Shown: one piece after another, positions 34,132-42,446 of the stretch
How the letters are laid out: every line of letters begins with the position of its first letter
Position numbering within the stretch: the first letter of the stretch is position 1
NCBI RefSeq assembly: GCF_009805705.1
Contig: NZ_VSMB01000001.1
Location: 248,001 to 312,000, forward strand
DNA: 64,000 nucleotides
From: Ruania rhizosphaerae
GTDB lineage: Bacteria > Actinomycetota > Actinomycetes > Actinomycetales > Beutenbergiaceae
Reading direction: 5' to 3'
The notes under the pieces: model-generated
Databases searched by the model: none
Told to the model about the DNA's origin: nothing
What the model saw: the letters and a program-made list of their open reading frames with translations, nothing else
Translations under genes and position numbers: made by a program

Positions 34132-34955
34132 TCGACGCTCATCTGCATGTGTGGGACCACGCCCGGTCCGGCTACGGCTGGCTGAACCACGCGCCGGAGC
34201 TGCTGCGGCGCGACCACCTTCCGTCCGAGGCACTGGACATGCTGGCCGAGCACGGGTTCACACGTGCGGTGCTCGTCCAGGCGGACGAGACCCTGACCGA
34301 GACGGAGTACCTGCTCGAACTGGTGGCCACGGAGCCGAGGATCGCCGGGGCGGTGGTCTACCTGCCGCTGGAGAACCCGGACACGGTGGCCGAGCACCTG
34401 GAGAACCGGCCGGCGGGAATGGTCGGGGCGCGCAACCTCACCCACGATCGCACCGATCCGGACTGGATCCTGGGGGCAGAGCAGCGCCGCAGTATCGAGC
34501 TGATCGGTGCCGCTGGGTTGCCGTTGGATGTGGTGGCGACGCTCCCGCGCCACCGGGAGAATCTCCTCACCCTTGCGCGACAGCACCCCGGCCAGACGTT
34601 CGTGCTGGATCACCTGGGCACCCCGGCGCTGGACGGGGGCGATGCTGCCGCCCTGTGGCGAGAGCAGCTGGGCGAGATCGCGAGCTGCCCGAACACGGTG
34701 GCGAAGGTGTCGGGCATCTACGCCTCAGGTGGTCCGGTGAGCGCGGACCAGATGCGCGCGGTGCTCGGCACCGCCCTGGAGCTGTTCGGGCCGGACCGGC
34801 TGATGGTGGGCACCGACTGGCCGGTGTGCACGGCCTTCGGCGGCGCCGGGGCGACGATGGGTGTGCTGCTGGGCGCAGTCGGCGAGTTGGAGCCCGCCCA
34901 GCAGGCGGCCGTGCGCACTGGCACGGCGGCTCGCGTCTACGGGTTGGCGATGTGA
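34128..34955 (+). CDS. Amidohydrolase_2 family lactonase-like protein
   Basis: A 275-aa TIM-barrel metal hydrolase. The N terminus MIDAHLHVWDHA is the metal-binding motif typical of L-fucono- and L-rhamnono-lactonases; VLDHLGTPAL and LMVGTDWPVCT supply the later His and Asp. GTG start at 34128 overlaps the MaoC stop, and its stop overlaps the next GTG. In this operon it probably opens an aldonolactone produced by the Gfo/Idh dehydrogenase next to it, as in fucose or rhamnose oxidation. The exact sugar is inferred only from the context. Confidence 0.85.
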   Translation: MIDAHLHVWDHARSGYGWLNHAPELLRRDHLPSEALDMLAEHGFTRAVLVQADETLTETEYLLELVATEPRIAGAVVYLPLENPDTVAEHLENRPAGMVGARNLTHDRTDPDWILGAEQRRSIELIGAAGLPLDVVATLPRHRENLLTLARQHPGQTFVLDHLGTPALDGGDAAALWREQLGEIASCPNTVAKVSGIYASGGPVSADQMRAVLGTALELFGPDRLMVGTDWPVCTAFGGAGATMGVLLGAVGELEPAQQAAVRTGTAARVYGLAM

Positions 34956-36082
34956 GTACTGCCTTCGACGGAGCCGGGCTCGAACGCCTCCGCGAACGCC
35001 ACCCGGATCCGGCATATCTGGCTGCTGCGCCGGAGCGTCCACTGCCGATCGTGCTCGTCGGCGCGGGTGGGATCGCCCGGGACGCCCACCTACCCGCCTA
35101 CCGCAAGGCACAGATGCCGGTGGCCGCCGTCGTGGATCTTGATCGTGAACGTGCCCGGGCGCTGGCGACCGACTTCGATATCCCCGCCACCTACGAGCGC
35201 CTGGAGGACGCCGTCGCCGCGCACGGCCGCGACGTCGTCTACGACGTGGCCGTGATGCCGAACGCATTCGGGGACATCCTCGATTCGCTGCCCGACGGCG
35301 CAGCGGTGCAACTGCAGAAACCGCTCGGCTACACCTACGCCGAGGCGAAGGCGCTGGTCGATCTCTGCGAGCGCAAGCGGCTGCGCGCCGCCGTCAACAC
35401 CCAGCTGCGGTTCGCTCCGCACGTGACCGTGGCCCGCCGGTTGATCGCCGACGGTGCGATCGGTGAGCTGATCGATCTCGAGGTGCTCGTGCGGGTGGAG
35501 ACGCCGTGGGAGTTGTTCCCCAGCGTCTTCGGGCTTGAGCGCATGGAGATGCCGATGCACTCGGTGCACTACGTGGACCTGGTGCGCTCGTTCGTCGGCG
35601 ACCCCAGCGGGGTGAGCGCGCTGACCGTGGCGCACCCGCACAAGGAGCTGGCCAGCACCCGCACGAGCTATCTACTGCACTACGCCGACCGGCCGCTGCG
35701 CGTGACCATCAGCACCAACCACGACCATGCCTTCGGTCCCGCGCATCAGGAGGCGGCGGTGCTGTGGCACGGCACCGAGGGCGCGATCCGCACCGAGCTC
35801 GGGCTGCTGCTGGACTACCCGCGCGGTGGGCCCGACCTGCTGGAGATCACCGACGGCGAGGGCTGGCGGGAGATCGAGGTGGAGGGGTCGTGGTTCCCGG
35901 ATGCCTTCATCGGCTCGATGGGGGCGCTGCAGCGCTACGTGACCGGTGAATCGGGCACGCTACCGACGTCGGCGAGCGACGTGCTGCGCACGATGGCCGT
36001 GCTCGAGGCCGCGCACGAAGCGAACCGGGCCGGTGGGCACCCGCTGCCCGGCCCGCCGCTCGGCCCTCCAAGGGCCGAATAG
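34952..36082 (+). CDS. Gfo/Idh/MocA family oxidoreductase
   Basis: A 376-aa NAD(P)-dependent sugar dehydrogenase. An N-terminal extension of about 30 residues precedes the Rossmann motif IVLVGAGGIARDAHLPAYR (residues about 34-52). The usual catalytic EKP is QKP here (VQLQKPLGY near residue 115), and HSVHYVDLVRSFVGDP carries the substrate-side His/Asp. GTG at 34952 overlaps the lactonase stop. It is the last gene of the operon; an intergenic repeat with a hairpin overlaps its last codons and may terminate transcription. Confidence 0.88.
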   Translation: MSTAFDGAGLERLRERHPDPAYLAAAPERPLPIVLVGAGGIARDAHLPAYRKAQMPVAAVVDLDRERARALATDFDIPATYERLEDAVAAHGRDVVYDVAVMPNAFGDILDSLPDGAAVQLQKPLGYTYAEAKALVDLCERKRLRAAVNTQLRFAPHVTVARRLIADGAIGELIDLEVLVRVETPWELFPSVFGLERMEMPMHSVHYVDLVRSFVGDPSGVSALTVAHPHKELASTRTSYLLHYADRPLRVTISTNHDHAFGPAHQEAAVLWHGTEGAIRTELGLLLDYPRGGPDLLEITDGEGWREIEVEGSWFPDAFIGSMGALQRYVTGESGTLPTSASDVLRTMAVLEAAHEANRAGGHPLPGPPLGPPRAE

Positions 36083-36121
36083 TTGACCCCTACTCGGGCT
36101 CGACCCTGAGTTTCAGACCCC
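36060..36121 (-). repeat. Intergenic repeat with hairpin, copy 2
   Basis: On the minus strand this stretch repeats the element at 18037-18083 (CTGAAACTCAGGGTC, AGGGGTC, TCGGCCCTTGG). It ends in TCGGCCCT-CCA-AGGGCCGA (36060-36078), a perfect 8-bp hairpin overlapping the end of the oxidoreductase gene. Confidence 0.55.
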
Positions 36122-36201
36122 TGGACCGGTGTTCGGGCGAGTCGCTGCATGGGCGCGCGGTGGGAGTCACCGCACCGGTTCTTCGGGTCGGTCGCCGGCC
36201 C

Positions 36202-37230
36202 TCACCCGCGGGGCGCCGCGGCCGTGGACGCCCGCCGCACCAGCTCGGGCGCCGGGTCGTCCACCACGCGACTGACCTGCCCGCCATCGCCACTGCCATC
36301 GCCGTCGCCATTGAGCAGCAGATCCACGGCCGTGGCGCCCAGCGCCGCCATCGGCAGCCGCACCGTCGTCAGCGCCGGGGAGCAGGTGATGGCCGGCCAG
36401 ATGTCGTGAATCGCCACCACCGAGAGTTCCTCGGGCACGCTGATACCCATCTGCGCCGCCTCAGTGAGCGCACCGATCCCGGCGTTGACGTTCCCGACCA
36501 CCAAAGCCGTCGGCCGGGGCTCACGCCCGAGCAGCAGCCGGACGGCGTCCAGCGCCGAGCGGTAGGTGTAGCCCAAGGTGGTCAGGTGTTCCCGGGGCAG
36601 GGTGAGCCCCGCCTCGCCGAGTTCGCGCTCCACGCCCTGTTGACGGCGGCTGCTGGTGTCGGAGGCCGGGACGCCGCCGACGTACCCGATGCTCCGGTGC
36701 CCCAGTTCGAGCAGGTGGCGGGTCGCGAGCGCCCCGGCGGCGACGTCGTCGAGGCCGATGGTGCGCACCCCATCGACCGGACCGGAGTTGATCATCACGG
36801 TGTGCTCGGGGTGGGTCAACGCCCGGGCGACCAGATCGGTGGGGGCGCTGTCGTCCTTCTGCAGCAGGACGCCGTCGACGAGCCGTTCGTTGAGTAGCCG
36901 GTTGAACCCCTCGCTCCCTGGCTGCATCCGCGGACTCGAGGCGAGGAGCACCGAGTAGGAGTGGTCCAGGGCCCGGGCCTCGACCCCGTTGACCAGGTCG
37001 GTGAAGGTGGCGTTGGTGACGTCGGGGACGACCAGGGCGAGCAGGTGCGAACGGGCTCGGCGCAGCGACCGGCCGGCCGAGTTCGGGGCGTAGCGCAACA
37101 GCCTCGCCGACTCCACAACCCGCTCACGCGTCTCGGGGCGGATGCGGATGGTGGGGTCGGAGTTGAGCACACGCGAGACCACCGAGACCGACACCCCGGC
37201 GTGGGCGGCCACATCGCGCAACGTCACCAT
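36202..37230 (-). CDS. LacI-family transcriptional regulator of the 27-36 kb cluster (predicted)
   Basis: A 342-aa regulator. The HTH and hinge are textbook (VTLRDVAAHAGVSVSVVSRVLN, residues 2-23; NSAGRSLRR hinge end), and the effector domain shows LALVVPDVTNATFTDLVNGVE, VDGVLLQKDDS and LSVVAIHDIWPAITCSPALTTVRLP. ATG at 37230 starts immediately before the HTH. It is convergent with the catabolic operon. Sites like RAATCGWTTS occur in its own promoter and at both promoters of the cluster, so it probably represses the transporter and the catabolic operon together. The C-terminal Asp/Gly-rich run (GDGDGSGDGG) is unusual. Confidence 0.88.
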   Translation of the reverse strand: MVTLRDVAAHAGVSVSVVSRVLNSDPTIRIRPETRERVVESARLLRYAPNSAGRSLRRARSHLLALVVPDVTNATFTDLVNGVEARALDHSYSVLLASSPRMQPGSEGFNRLLNERLVDGVLLQKDDSAPTDLVARALTHPEHTVMINSGPVDGVRTIGLDDVAAGALATRHLLELGHRSIGYVGGVPASDTSSRRQQGVERELGEAGLTLPREHLTTLGYTYRSALDAVRLLLGREPRPTALVVGNVNAGIGALTEAAQMGISVPEELSVVAIHDIWPAITCSPALTTVRLPMAALGATAVDLLLNGDGDGSGDGGQVSRVVDDPAPELVRRASTAAAPRG

Positions 37231-37265
37231 CCTCCGATGGTAATGGCGGCCGGGAGCAGCTCGCA

Positions 37266-37275
37266 CAAACGATTC
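37266..37275. promoter_or_regulatory. Candidate LacI operator 3 (own promoter)
   Basis: CAAACGATTC (reverse GAATCGTTTG) 36 bp upstream of the LacI start codon. On the minus strand the flanking sequence GGTGAATCGTTT is identical to that at operator 1, suggesting autoregulation. Confidence 0.45.
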
Positions 37276-37357
37276 ACCATCCCAACCAGGGCCGATCCGC
37301 TCGCCACGAGGAAAATGACTGCGCCGCTGTCGGTGGCGCCGCCTAGGCTCACTGCTT

Positions 37358-39472
37358 GTGCACGACTTCCCTCCGGAGGTACCTGAGTACCCCACCCGCC
37401 AGGCCGGCGCCACCACCACCGGACAGCTCGGGGTCGCCTCGGACCGGGTGACCCGGGAGCTCCCCGACACCAGGAGCCCGTCCCGGTTCCTGATCTGGCT
37501 GCTGCGCCGACAGGCCTATGCGATGGTCGGGATGTTCCTCACCGGAATCCTCGTGTACCTACCCGGTGCTGCGGGTCCGTACTTCGTGGGGCGCGCCGTC
37601 GATGAGGGCATCGTCGCCGGCTCCTGGGACGCTCTCCTCACCTGGGCGCTGATCTTGCTCGGCGTGATCGCCCTGGCCGCCTCGGTGGGAGTGCTCATGC
37701 ACACCTACGCCGTGCACGGTTGGGTGAACGCGCTCTACCGGACCACCAAACTGGTCACCCGCAAGACCACGCAGATGGGCCACGTGCTGCCGCAGCGGAT
37801 CCCCACCGGGGAGATCTTGTCCGTGTCCTCCTCGGACTCGGACAAGTACGGTGCGCTGAGCGAAGTGATGGGCCGTGCGATGGCTGCACTGTTCGCCTAC
37901 CTGGTGGTAGTGGGCCTGGTGCTGAGCACATCGGTGCCACTCGGTCTGATCACGTTGGTGGCGGCACCGGTGCTGGTGTTCGTTGCCGCACCTCTGCTGC
38001 GACCGTTGCACCGGCGCCAGGCCGTCGAACGCAGCCGTGCCGCCGAGCTCACCTCCCTGGCCACCGATATCGTGGCGGGCCTGCGGATTCTCCGCGGCAT
38101 CGGCGGGGAGCGGACGTTCGGTGCGAACTACGCCACGCAGTCCCAGCTCGTTCGCCACGCCGGGGTCTCGGCCGGGATCTGGCAGGCGGCCGTCGAGGCC
38201 GTGGGCACGCTGTTCTCCGGCCTGTTCCTGGTCACGCTGACGTGGTTCGGGACCCGCCTGGTGGCGCAGGATGAACTGACTGTGGGCCAGTTGATCAGCT
38301 TCTTCGGCTACGCGGTGTTCATGGTGGTGCCGATCTACACGTTCTTCGAGCTCGTGCAGAAGTGGGTGCAGTCGCTCGTGTCCGCCCGCAAGACCATCAC
38401 CCTGCTGGAACAGGAACCGCCGTGGGAGGAGCCCGTCGCCCCAGCCCCATTGCCTTCCGATGCTCCGATTCATGACGAGGCCACGGGTTTCACCGCCCGC
38501 CCGGGTGTGCTGACTGTGGTGGTTTCCGCCGTCCCGGACGACACTGCCGCCCTCGCCGACCGGCTCGGTCGCTACCTTGTCTCGGCGGCGGAACCGGTGA
38601 GCACCGAACTGGAGGAAGGGGTGAAGGGCAAGCGCGCCCGGCAGACTCGAGCTGAGCGCGAAGCCGCACGCCGTACCCAGGCCGAGAAGGATCGGGAGAA
38701 CGCCCGACGGCGGTGGGGCGTCACGGTCGGTGGGGTGGACCTCTCCCAGGCGAGCCTGGCCGAGGTCCGCGAGCGCATCCTGGTGTCCGACACGGCCAGC
38801 ATGGTCTTCGGCGGCACCCTCCAGCAGGCGCTCGACCCGCACGGCCGGCTGACCCGCGCCCAGGCAGAGCAGGCGATGTACGTGGCCTCAGCTGATGACG
38901 TCTTCGAGGCGCTCCCGAACGGGTGGCAGGGTCACCTGGACGAACGCGGGCGGGGCCTGTCCGGTGGCCAGCGGCAACGGCTGGTCTTGGCTCGCGCGGT
39001 GGCGGCCGATCCGGACATCGCCGTGCTCGTGGAACCGACCTCCGCGGTGGACGCACACACTGAGGCACGCATCGCCGAGCGGCTCAGCGCGCACCGGCGC
39101 GGCCGCACCACCGTGATCGCCTCGGTCTCCCCCTTGCTGCTGCACCACGCCGACCAGGTGGCGTTCCTCAGCGATGGCCGGCTGGCCGCAGAAGGGACGC
39201 ATGAGGAGTTGCTGGCGGCGAGCGCCGAGTACCGGCGGGTGGTGGTACGCAGCATGGAGGAGAATCCACTCGACGACGATCCACCCCCACTGCCGCCCCC
39301 GAGCTTGGACGGACCCGACGCCCCCGAAGGAACAACCGCGTCAGCCGGGTCGGATGCCCCGGGCGAGCGGCACGACGATCCGGCCGAACCGGCCGGCACC
39401 CCGGCCAGTGTGCCCACACACTCACACCCCGGCGCCCTCGGCCCGCACACCGAGGAGGCCCGCCATGACTGA
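37358..39472 (+). CDS. ABC exporter half-transporter with degenerate nucleotide-binding domain (LSGGQ kept, Walker A lost)
   Basis: A 704-aa fusion of six membrane helices and an ATPase domain. The membrane part (residues about 50-330) looks normal. In the ATPase domain the place of Walker A reads VVSAVPDDTAALADRL, lacking Gly-Lys-Ser/Thr, and Walker B is AVLVEPTSAVD without the usual Asp-Glu pair, but the signature LSGGQRQRLVLARA is intact. A charged Lys/Arg/Glu insertion (near residues 420-450) and a Pro/Asp-rich tail are additional. It overlaps the partner gene by 8 bp. It can only contribute the signature half of an ATP site in a heterodimer. Confidence 0.9.
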   Translation: MHDFPPEVPEYPTRQAGATTTGQLGVASDRVTRELPDTRSPSRFLIWLLRRQAYAMVGMFLTGILVYLPGAAGPYFVGRAVDEGIVAGSWDALLTWALILLGVIALAASVGVLMHTYAVHGWVNALYRTTKLVTRKTTQMGHVLPQRIPTGEILSVSSSDSDKYGALSEVMGRAMAALFAYLVVVGLVLSTSVPLGLITLVAAPVLVFVAAPLLRPLHRRQAVERSRAAELTSLATDIVAGLRILRGIGGERTFGANYATQSQLVRHAGVSAGIWQAAVEAVGTLFSGLFLVTLTWFGTRLVAQDELTVGQLISFFGYAVFMVVPIYTFFELVQKWVQSLVSARKTITLLEQEPPWEEPVAPAPLPSDAPIHDEATGFTARPGVLTVVVSAVPDDTAALADRLGRYLVSAAEPVSTELEEGVKGKRARQTRAEREAARRTQAEKDRENARRRWGVTVGGVDLSQASLAEVRERILVSDTASMVFGGTLQQALDPHGRLTRAQAEQAMYVASADDVFEALPNGWQGHLDERGRGLSGGQRQRLVLARAVAADPDIAVLVEPTSAVDAHTEARIAERLSAHRRGRTTVIASVSPLLLHHADQVAFLSDGRLAAEGTHEELLAASAEYRRVVVRSMEENPLDDDPPPLPPPSLDGPDAPEGTTASAGSDAPGERHDDPAEPAGTPASVPTHSHPGALGPHTEEARHD

Positions 39473-41411
39473 GTCCGAATCGGCCCCGCGCGGCGCGGAA
39501 TACCTTCCCGGCTCCGCCGACACGTGGATGCCGCCCGGTGACGAGCCGGCGATCCCCGCAGAGCTGCGCCCACCCCACACCGGCACGATCCGGCAGCGGG
39601 CAGCAGCCTGGCGGCGACGGCACTTGCTGCGCGAGCAGCGCGCCCAGGACACCTACACCCGGTCCCGCAATCCTGAGCGGGGCCTCCCGGTCGCCTCCAG
39701 CTCCGCCGTCTGGGCCTTCCTGAAGACACTCCTCGGCAACCGCAAGCCGATCTTGGTCGGCCTGCTGGTGCTGCACTCGCTCGCCGCTGTTGCCGGCCTG
39801 CTGGTGCCCCGGATTCTCCGTGAGCTGGTGGATACGGCCGCTGCTGGAAACACCGTGCTCTCGACGTTGAACGCCCTCGCACTCGCCGTGGCCGGTGTGG
39901 TGGTGGTGCAGGCGCTGCTGACGTTCGCCGCCCGGTGGATCTCGGCCGTGTTCGGTCAGGACCTGCTGGCCGCGGCCCGCGAGTACGTGGTGCATACGGT
40001 GCTGCGGCTGCCGCTGGGGTCGGTGGAGGGCGCCAGTACCGGCGATCTGGTCACCCGCGTGACCAGGGACGTCGGCACGATGAGTGAGAGCGTGCGCTGG
40101 GGGCTGCCGCAGGCGGTGGTAGCGCTGGTCACGGTGGTGCTCACCCTCGGCGCAATGGCGCTGAACTCACCGCTGCTCTCCCTGCCGCTGCTGTTGTCCA
40201 TCCCGGCGCTGGCGATCGCGGTGACGCGCTACCTCAAGCGCGCCCCCGCTGGCTACATCACCGAGGGAAGCACGTACTCCGACATCAACTCCACCCTCAC
40301 TGAGACGGTGGAGGGCGCCCGAACGGTGGAGGCCTTCGGGCTGGGCGGACGCCGTCGGGAGCTCGGCGATGCCGACATCGACGTGTCCGCGCAAGCCGAG
40401 CGGTACACGATGAGCCTGCGCAACCTGCTGTTCAGTGTGATCGACTTCGCCTACAGTTCCCCACTGGTGTGGACCCTGCTGCTCGGCGGCGTGGGGTACG
40501 CGAACGGGTGGGTGAGCCTCGGGCAGATCACGGCCGCGATCCTGTACATCCAGGCCATCGTCACCCCGCTGGACCAGCTGGTCGCGAACGTGGACCGCCT
40601 GCAGGTCGGGGTGGCCTCCACCACGCGTCTGCTGGGCATCGCGGAGGTGCCGCAGGACCGTGAGCCGGGGGAAGAGACGCCCGACGGCGTGAAGCTCACT
40701 GCTGAGGACCTGCGCTTCGCCTACCGCGAGGGTCATGACGTGCTGCACGGGGTGGATGTGGACCTCGTACCGGGTGAACGGCTGGCGATCGTGGGTCCGT
40801 CCGGGTCGGGGAAGTCGACCCTGGGCCGGCTGCTCGCGGGGATCAACCGTCCGCGAACCGGCTCGGTGATGGTCGGTGGGGTCGAGCTCATCGACCTCGA
40901 ACTGGACGTGCTGCGTACCGAAGTGGCCCTCGTGACGCAGGAGCACCACGTGTTCGTGGGCACCATCCGGGACAACATCGTGCTGGCCCGGGAAGACTCC
41001 CCGGACGCCGCGGTGATCAAGGCCCTGCAGGCCGTGGACGCGTGGGACTGGGTGAAGCGGCTTCCGGAGGGGTTGGGCACCGTGGTCGGTTCCGGAAAGG
41101 TGAAACTCACCCCTGCCCAGGCGCAGCAGATCGCGCTCGCCCGCCTGGTGGTGGCCGATCCACACACGCTCGTGTTGGACGAGGCGACAAGTCTGATCGA
41201 CCCACGCACCGCCCGGCACCTGGAGGGGTCGATGTCAGTGCTGCTTGAAGGACGGGCGGTGGTGGCGATCGCGCACCGGTTGCATACCGCGCACGACGCG
41301 GACCGGATCGCCGTGGTGATCGACGGCCGGATCGCCGAACTCGGCAGCCACGACGAACTCGTGGACGCCGGCGGTGCCTATGCCGACCTTTGGCGCGCCT
41401 GGACCAGCTGA
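39465..41411 (+). CDS. ABC exporter half-transporter with Walker A kept and signature degenerate
   Basis: A 648-aa partner of the preceding gene. After an 80-residue cytosolic extension come six membrane helices and an ATPase domain with canonical Walker A GPSGSGKST (about residue 445) and Walker B TLVLDEATSLID. The ABC signature is replaced by LTPAQAQQIALARL. ATG at 39465 has GAGGAGG upstream. Combined with its partner it yields one complete ATP site and one site lacking both halves. Cargo unknown; heterodimeric exporters of this kind often export peptides or drugs. Confidence 0.92.
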   Translation: MTESESAPRGAEYLPGSADTWMPPGDEPAIPAELRPPHTGTIRQRAAAWRRRHLLREQRAQDTYTRSRNPERGLPVASSSAVWAFLKTLLGNRKPILVGLLVLHSLAAVAGLLVPRILRELVDTAAAGNTVLSTLNALALAVAGVVVVQALLTFAARWISAVFGQDLLAAAREYVVHTVLRLPLGSVEGASTGDLVTRVTRDVGTMSESVRWGLPQAVVALVTVVLTLGAMALNSPLLSLPLLLSIPALAIAVTRYLKRAPAGYITEGSTYSDINSTLTETVEGARTVEAFGLGGRRRELGDADIDVSAQAERYTMSLRNLLFSVIDFAYSSPLVWTLLLGGVGYANGWVSLGQITAAILYIQAIVTPLDQLVANVDRLQVGVASTTRLLGIAEVPQDREPGEETPDGVKLTAEDLRFAYREGHDVLHGVDVDLVPGERLAIVGPSGSGKSTLGRLLAGINRPRTGSVMVGGVELIDLELDVLRTEVALVTQEHHVFVGTIRDNIVLAREDSPDAAVIKALQAVDAWDWVKRLPEGLGTVVGSGKVKLTPAQAQQIALARLVVADPHTLVLDEATSLIDPRTARHLEGSMSVLLEGRAVVAIAHRLHTAHDADRIAVVIDGRIAELGSHDELVDAGGAYADLWRAWTS

Positions 41412-41605
41412 AGAGTCCTCACGGTCACAGACGCGCTTGTGGGAGATCTCTTAGCTGGTCTCAACGACGACGTAGCGTCGCAGTCAACTCTCTCCCCATG
41501 CCGCCGTCCGCCGGTCTCTCCTGACTGCCCCTGCGGGGAGACCCGCGAATCCTCGCCTGGCTCGACCATCATTCCGCCCAGTTCGCCGTGGTGCGCGCTC
41601 CTTGC

Positions 41606-42052
41606 TCAGCCGTCCACGCTGGCGGTACAGGTCACTGCCTCACCCGGGGCAGCCGACTCCTGCTCCTCAAGCACTGTGGATCCGTCCTGCACGACGGCGC
41701 AGCGCAGGACGGCATCGGCAACACCACCGACGGAGATGGACACCTCGTCATCCGCCAGTGCCAGGGTCTCGAAGGTCGCAGGGGTTGCCTCGCTGGCAGA
41801 GACGGTGGCGCCGGTGGTCTGCTGCGCACTCAGGCCCGTCTGCCGCGTGATGTACTCAACGCGCAGCACGGCGTCGTCGCCTCCTCCGGACACCACTTCG
41901 GCCTCATAGGTCAGCGCCAACGAGCTCTCCGCACCACACCCGCCCAGACCGACCGCGACGGCCAGTCCGGCCGCGGCTACCAGTCCGTGCGTCACGAACC
42001 TCTCCGGTGCCCTCGAAGAGTTCCTCTTGGTGCCGTTGAAACTGTGCATCAT
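41606..42052 (-). CDS. MmpS-like lipoprotein
   Basis: A 148-aa predicted secreted lipoprotein: a hydrophobic signal (residues 23-38) ends in LGGC, Cys39. The mature part is a small beta-sandwich of the MmpS type (LTYEAEVVSG at the start; VLRCAVVQDGSTVLEEQESAAPGEAVTC at the end, with two Cys that could pair). MmpS proteins accompany MmpL exporters, but no MmpL is here. The start is uncertain: tandem ATGs at 42052/42049, or an ATG at 42073. The 190 bp after its stop contain nothing I can identify. Confidence 0.65.
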   Translation of the reverse strand: MMHSFNGTKRNSSRAPERFVTHGLVAAAGLAVAVGLGGCGAESSLALTYEAEVVSGGGDDAVLRVEYITRQTGLSAQQTTGATVSASEATPATFETLALADDEVSISVGGVADAVLRCAVVQDGSTVLEEQESAAPGEAVTCTASVDG

Positions 42053-42446
42053 TCCCCCACTCGTGTTCGCCATCGTCTGCCGGGACCACGCCGCCGGAGA
42101 GTGCGTGGCGGTGCGTGGTAGCCAGCGTGCACGAATCATGCTGCCCCGCACGCACGCCGTTGGCGTCACCCCGGCGTAGGACAAGGCCATCAGCCGGTGG
42201 GTGGAGCTCACCTGTCGTGATGAGCCACCTTGCGGATCACCACCATTGCCGAGTGTGCGAGAACCCACGCATGACTCCCGCACAACACACGATCATCCGC
42301 CGACGCCTGAGAACCCGAGTTGGCCTCCAACCGGCCCGCATCACCCTCTGATGATCGATTCCTGATCGATTCGTCGCCTTTGCTTGTTCTGATCGATTTG
42401 TCGTGATTCCATTCACGTCGTAGTCACGGCACAGCAAAGGAGCACC
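42053..42446. other. 393-bp intergenic region upstream of the GH59-like gene
   Basis: Divergent promoter region between the MmpS-like lipoprotein and the large glycosidase. I see no gene in it. Its right end is AT-rich and contains three copies of TGATCGATT (42352-42360, 42363-42371, 42390-42398), the last two each extended to GTCG. These are candidate operators for the glycosidase gene and resemble the LacI-type sites in the 31-37 kb cluster. Confidence 0.6.
42352..42402 (+). promoter_or_regulatory. Triple TGATCGATT motif upstream of the GH59-like gene
   Basis: TGATCGATT at 42352, 42363 and 42390. The copies at 42362-42375 and 42389-42402 share CTGATCGATT(C/T)GTCG. Each contains the palindrome ATCGAT. 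They sit 45-95 bp before the start codon, in a position to act as operator or activator sites. Confidence 0.5.

Noticed and set aside
41412-41605. Possible small gene after the ABC exporter
   Set aside because: No reading frame with a ribosome site or recognisable composition; I see nothing in this stretch.
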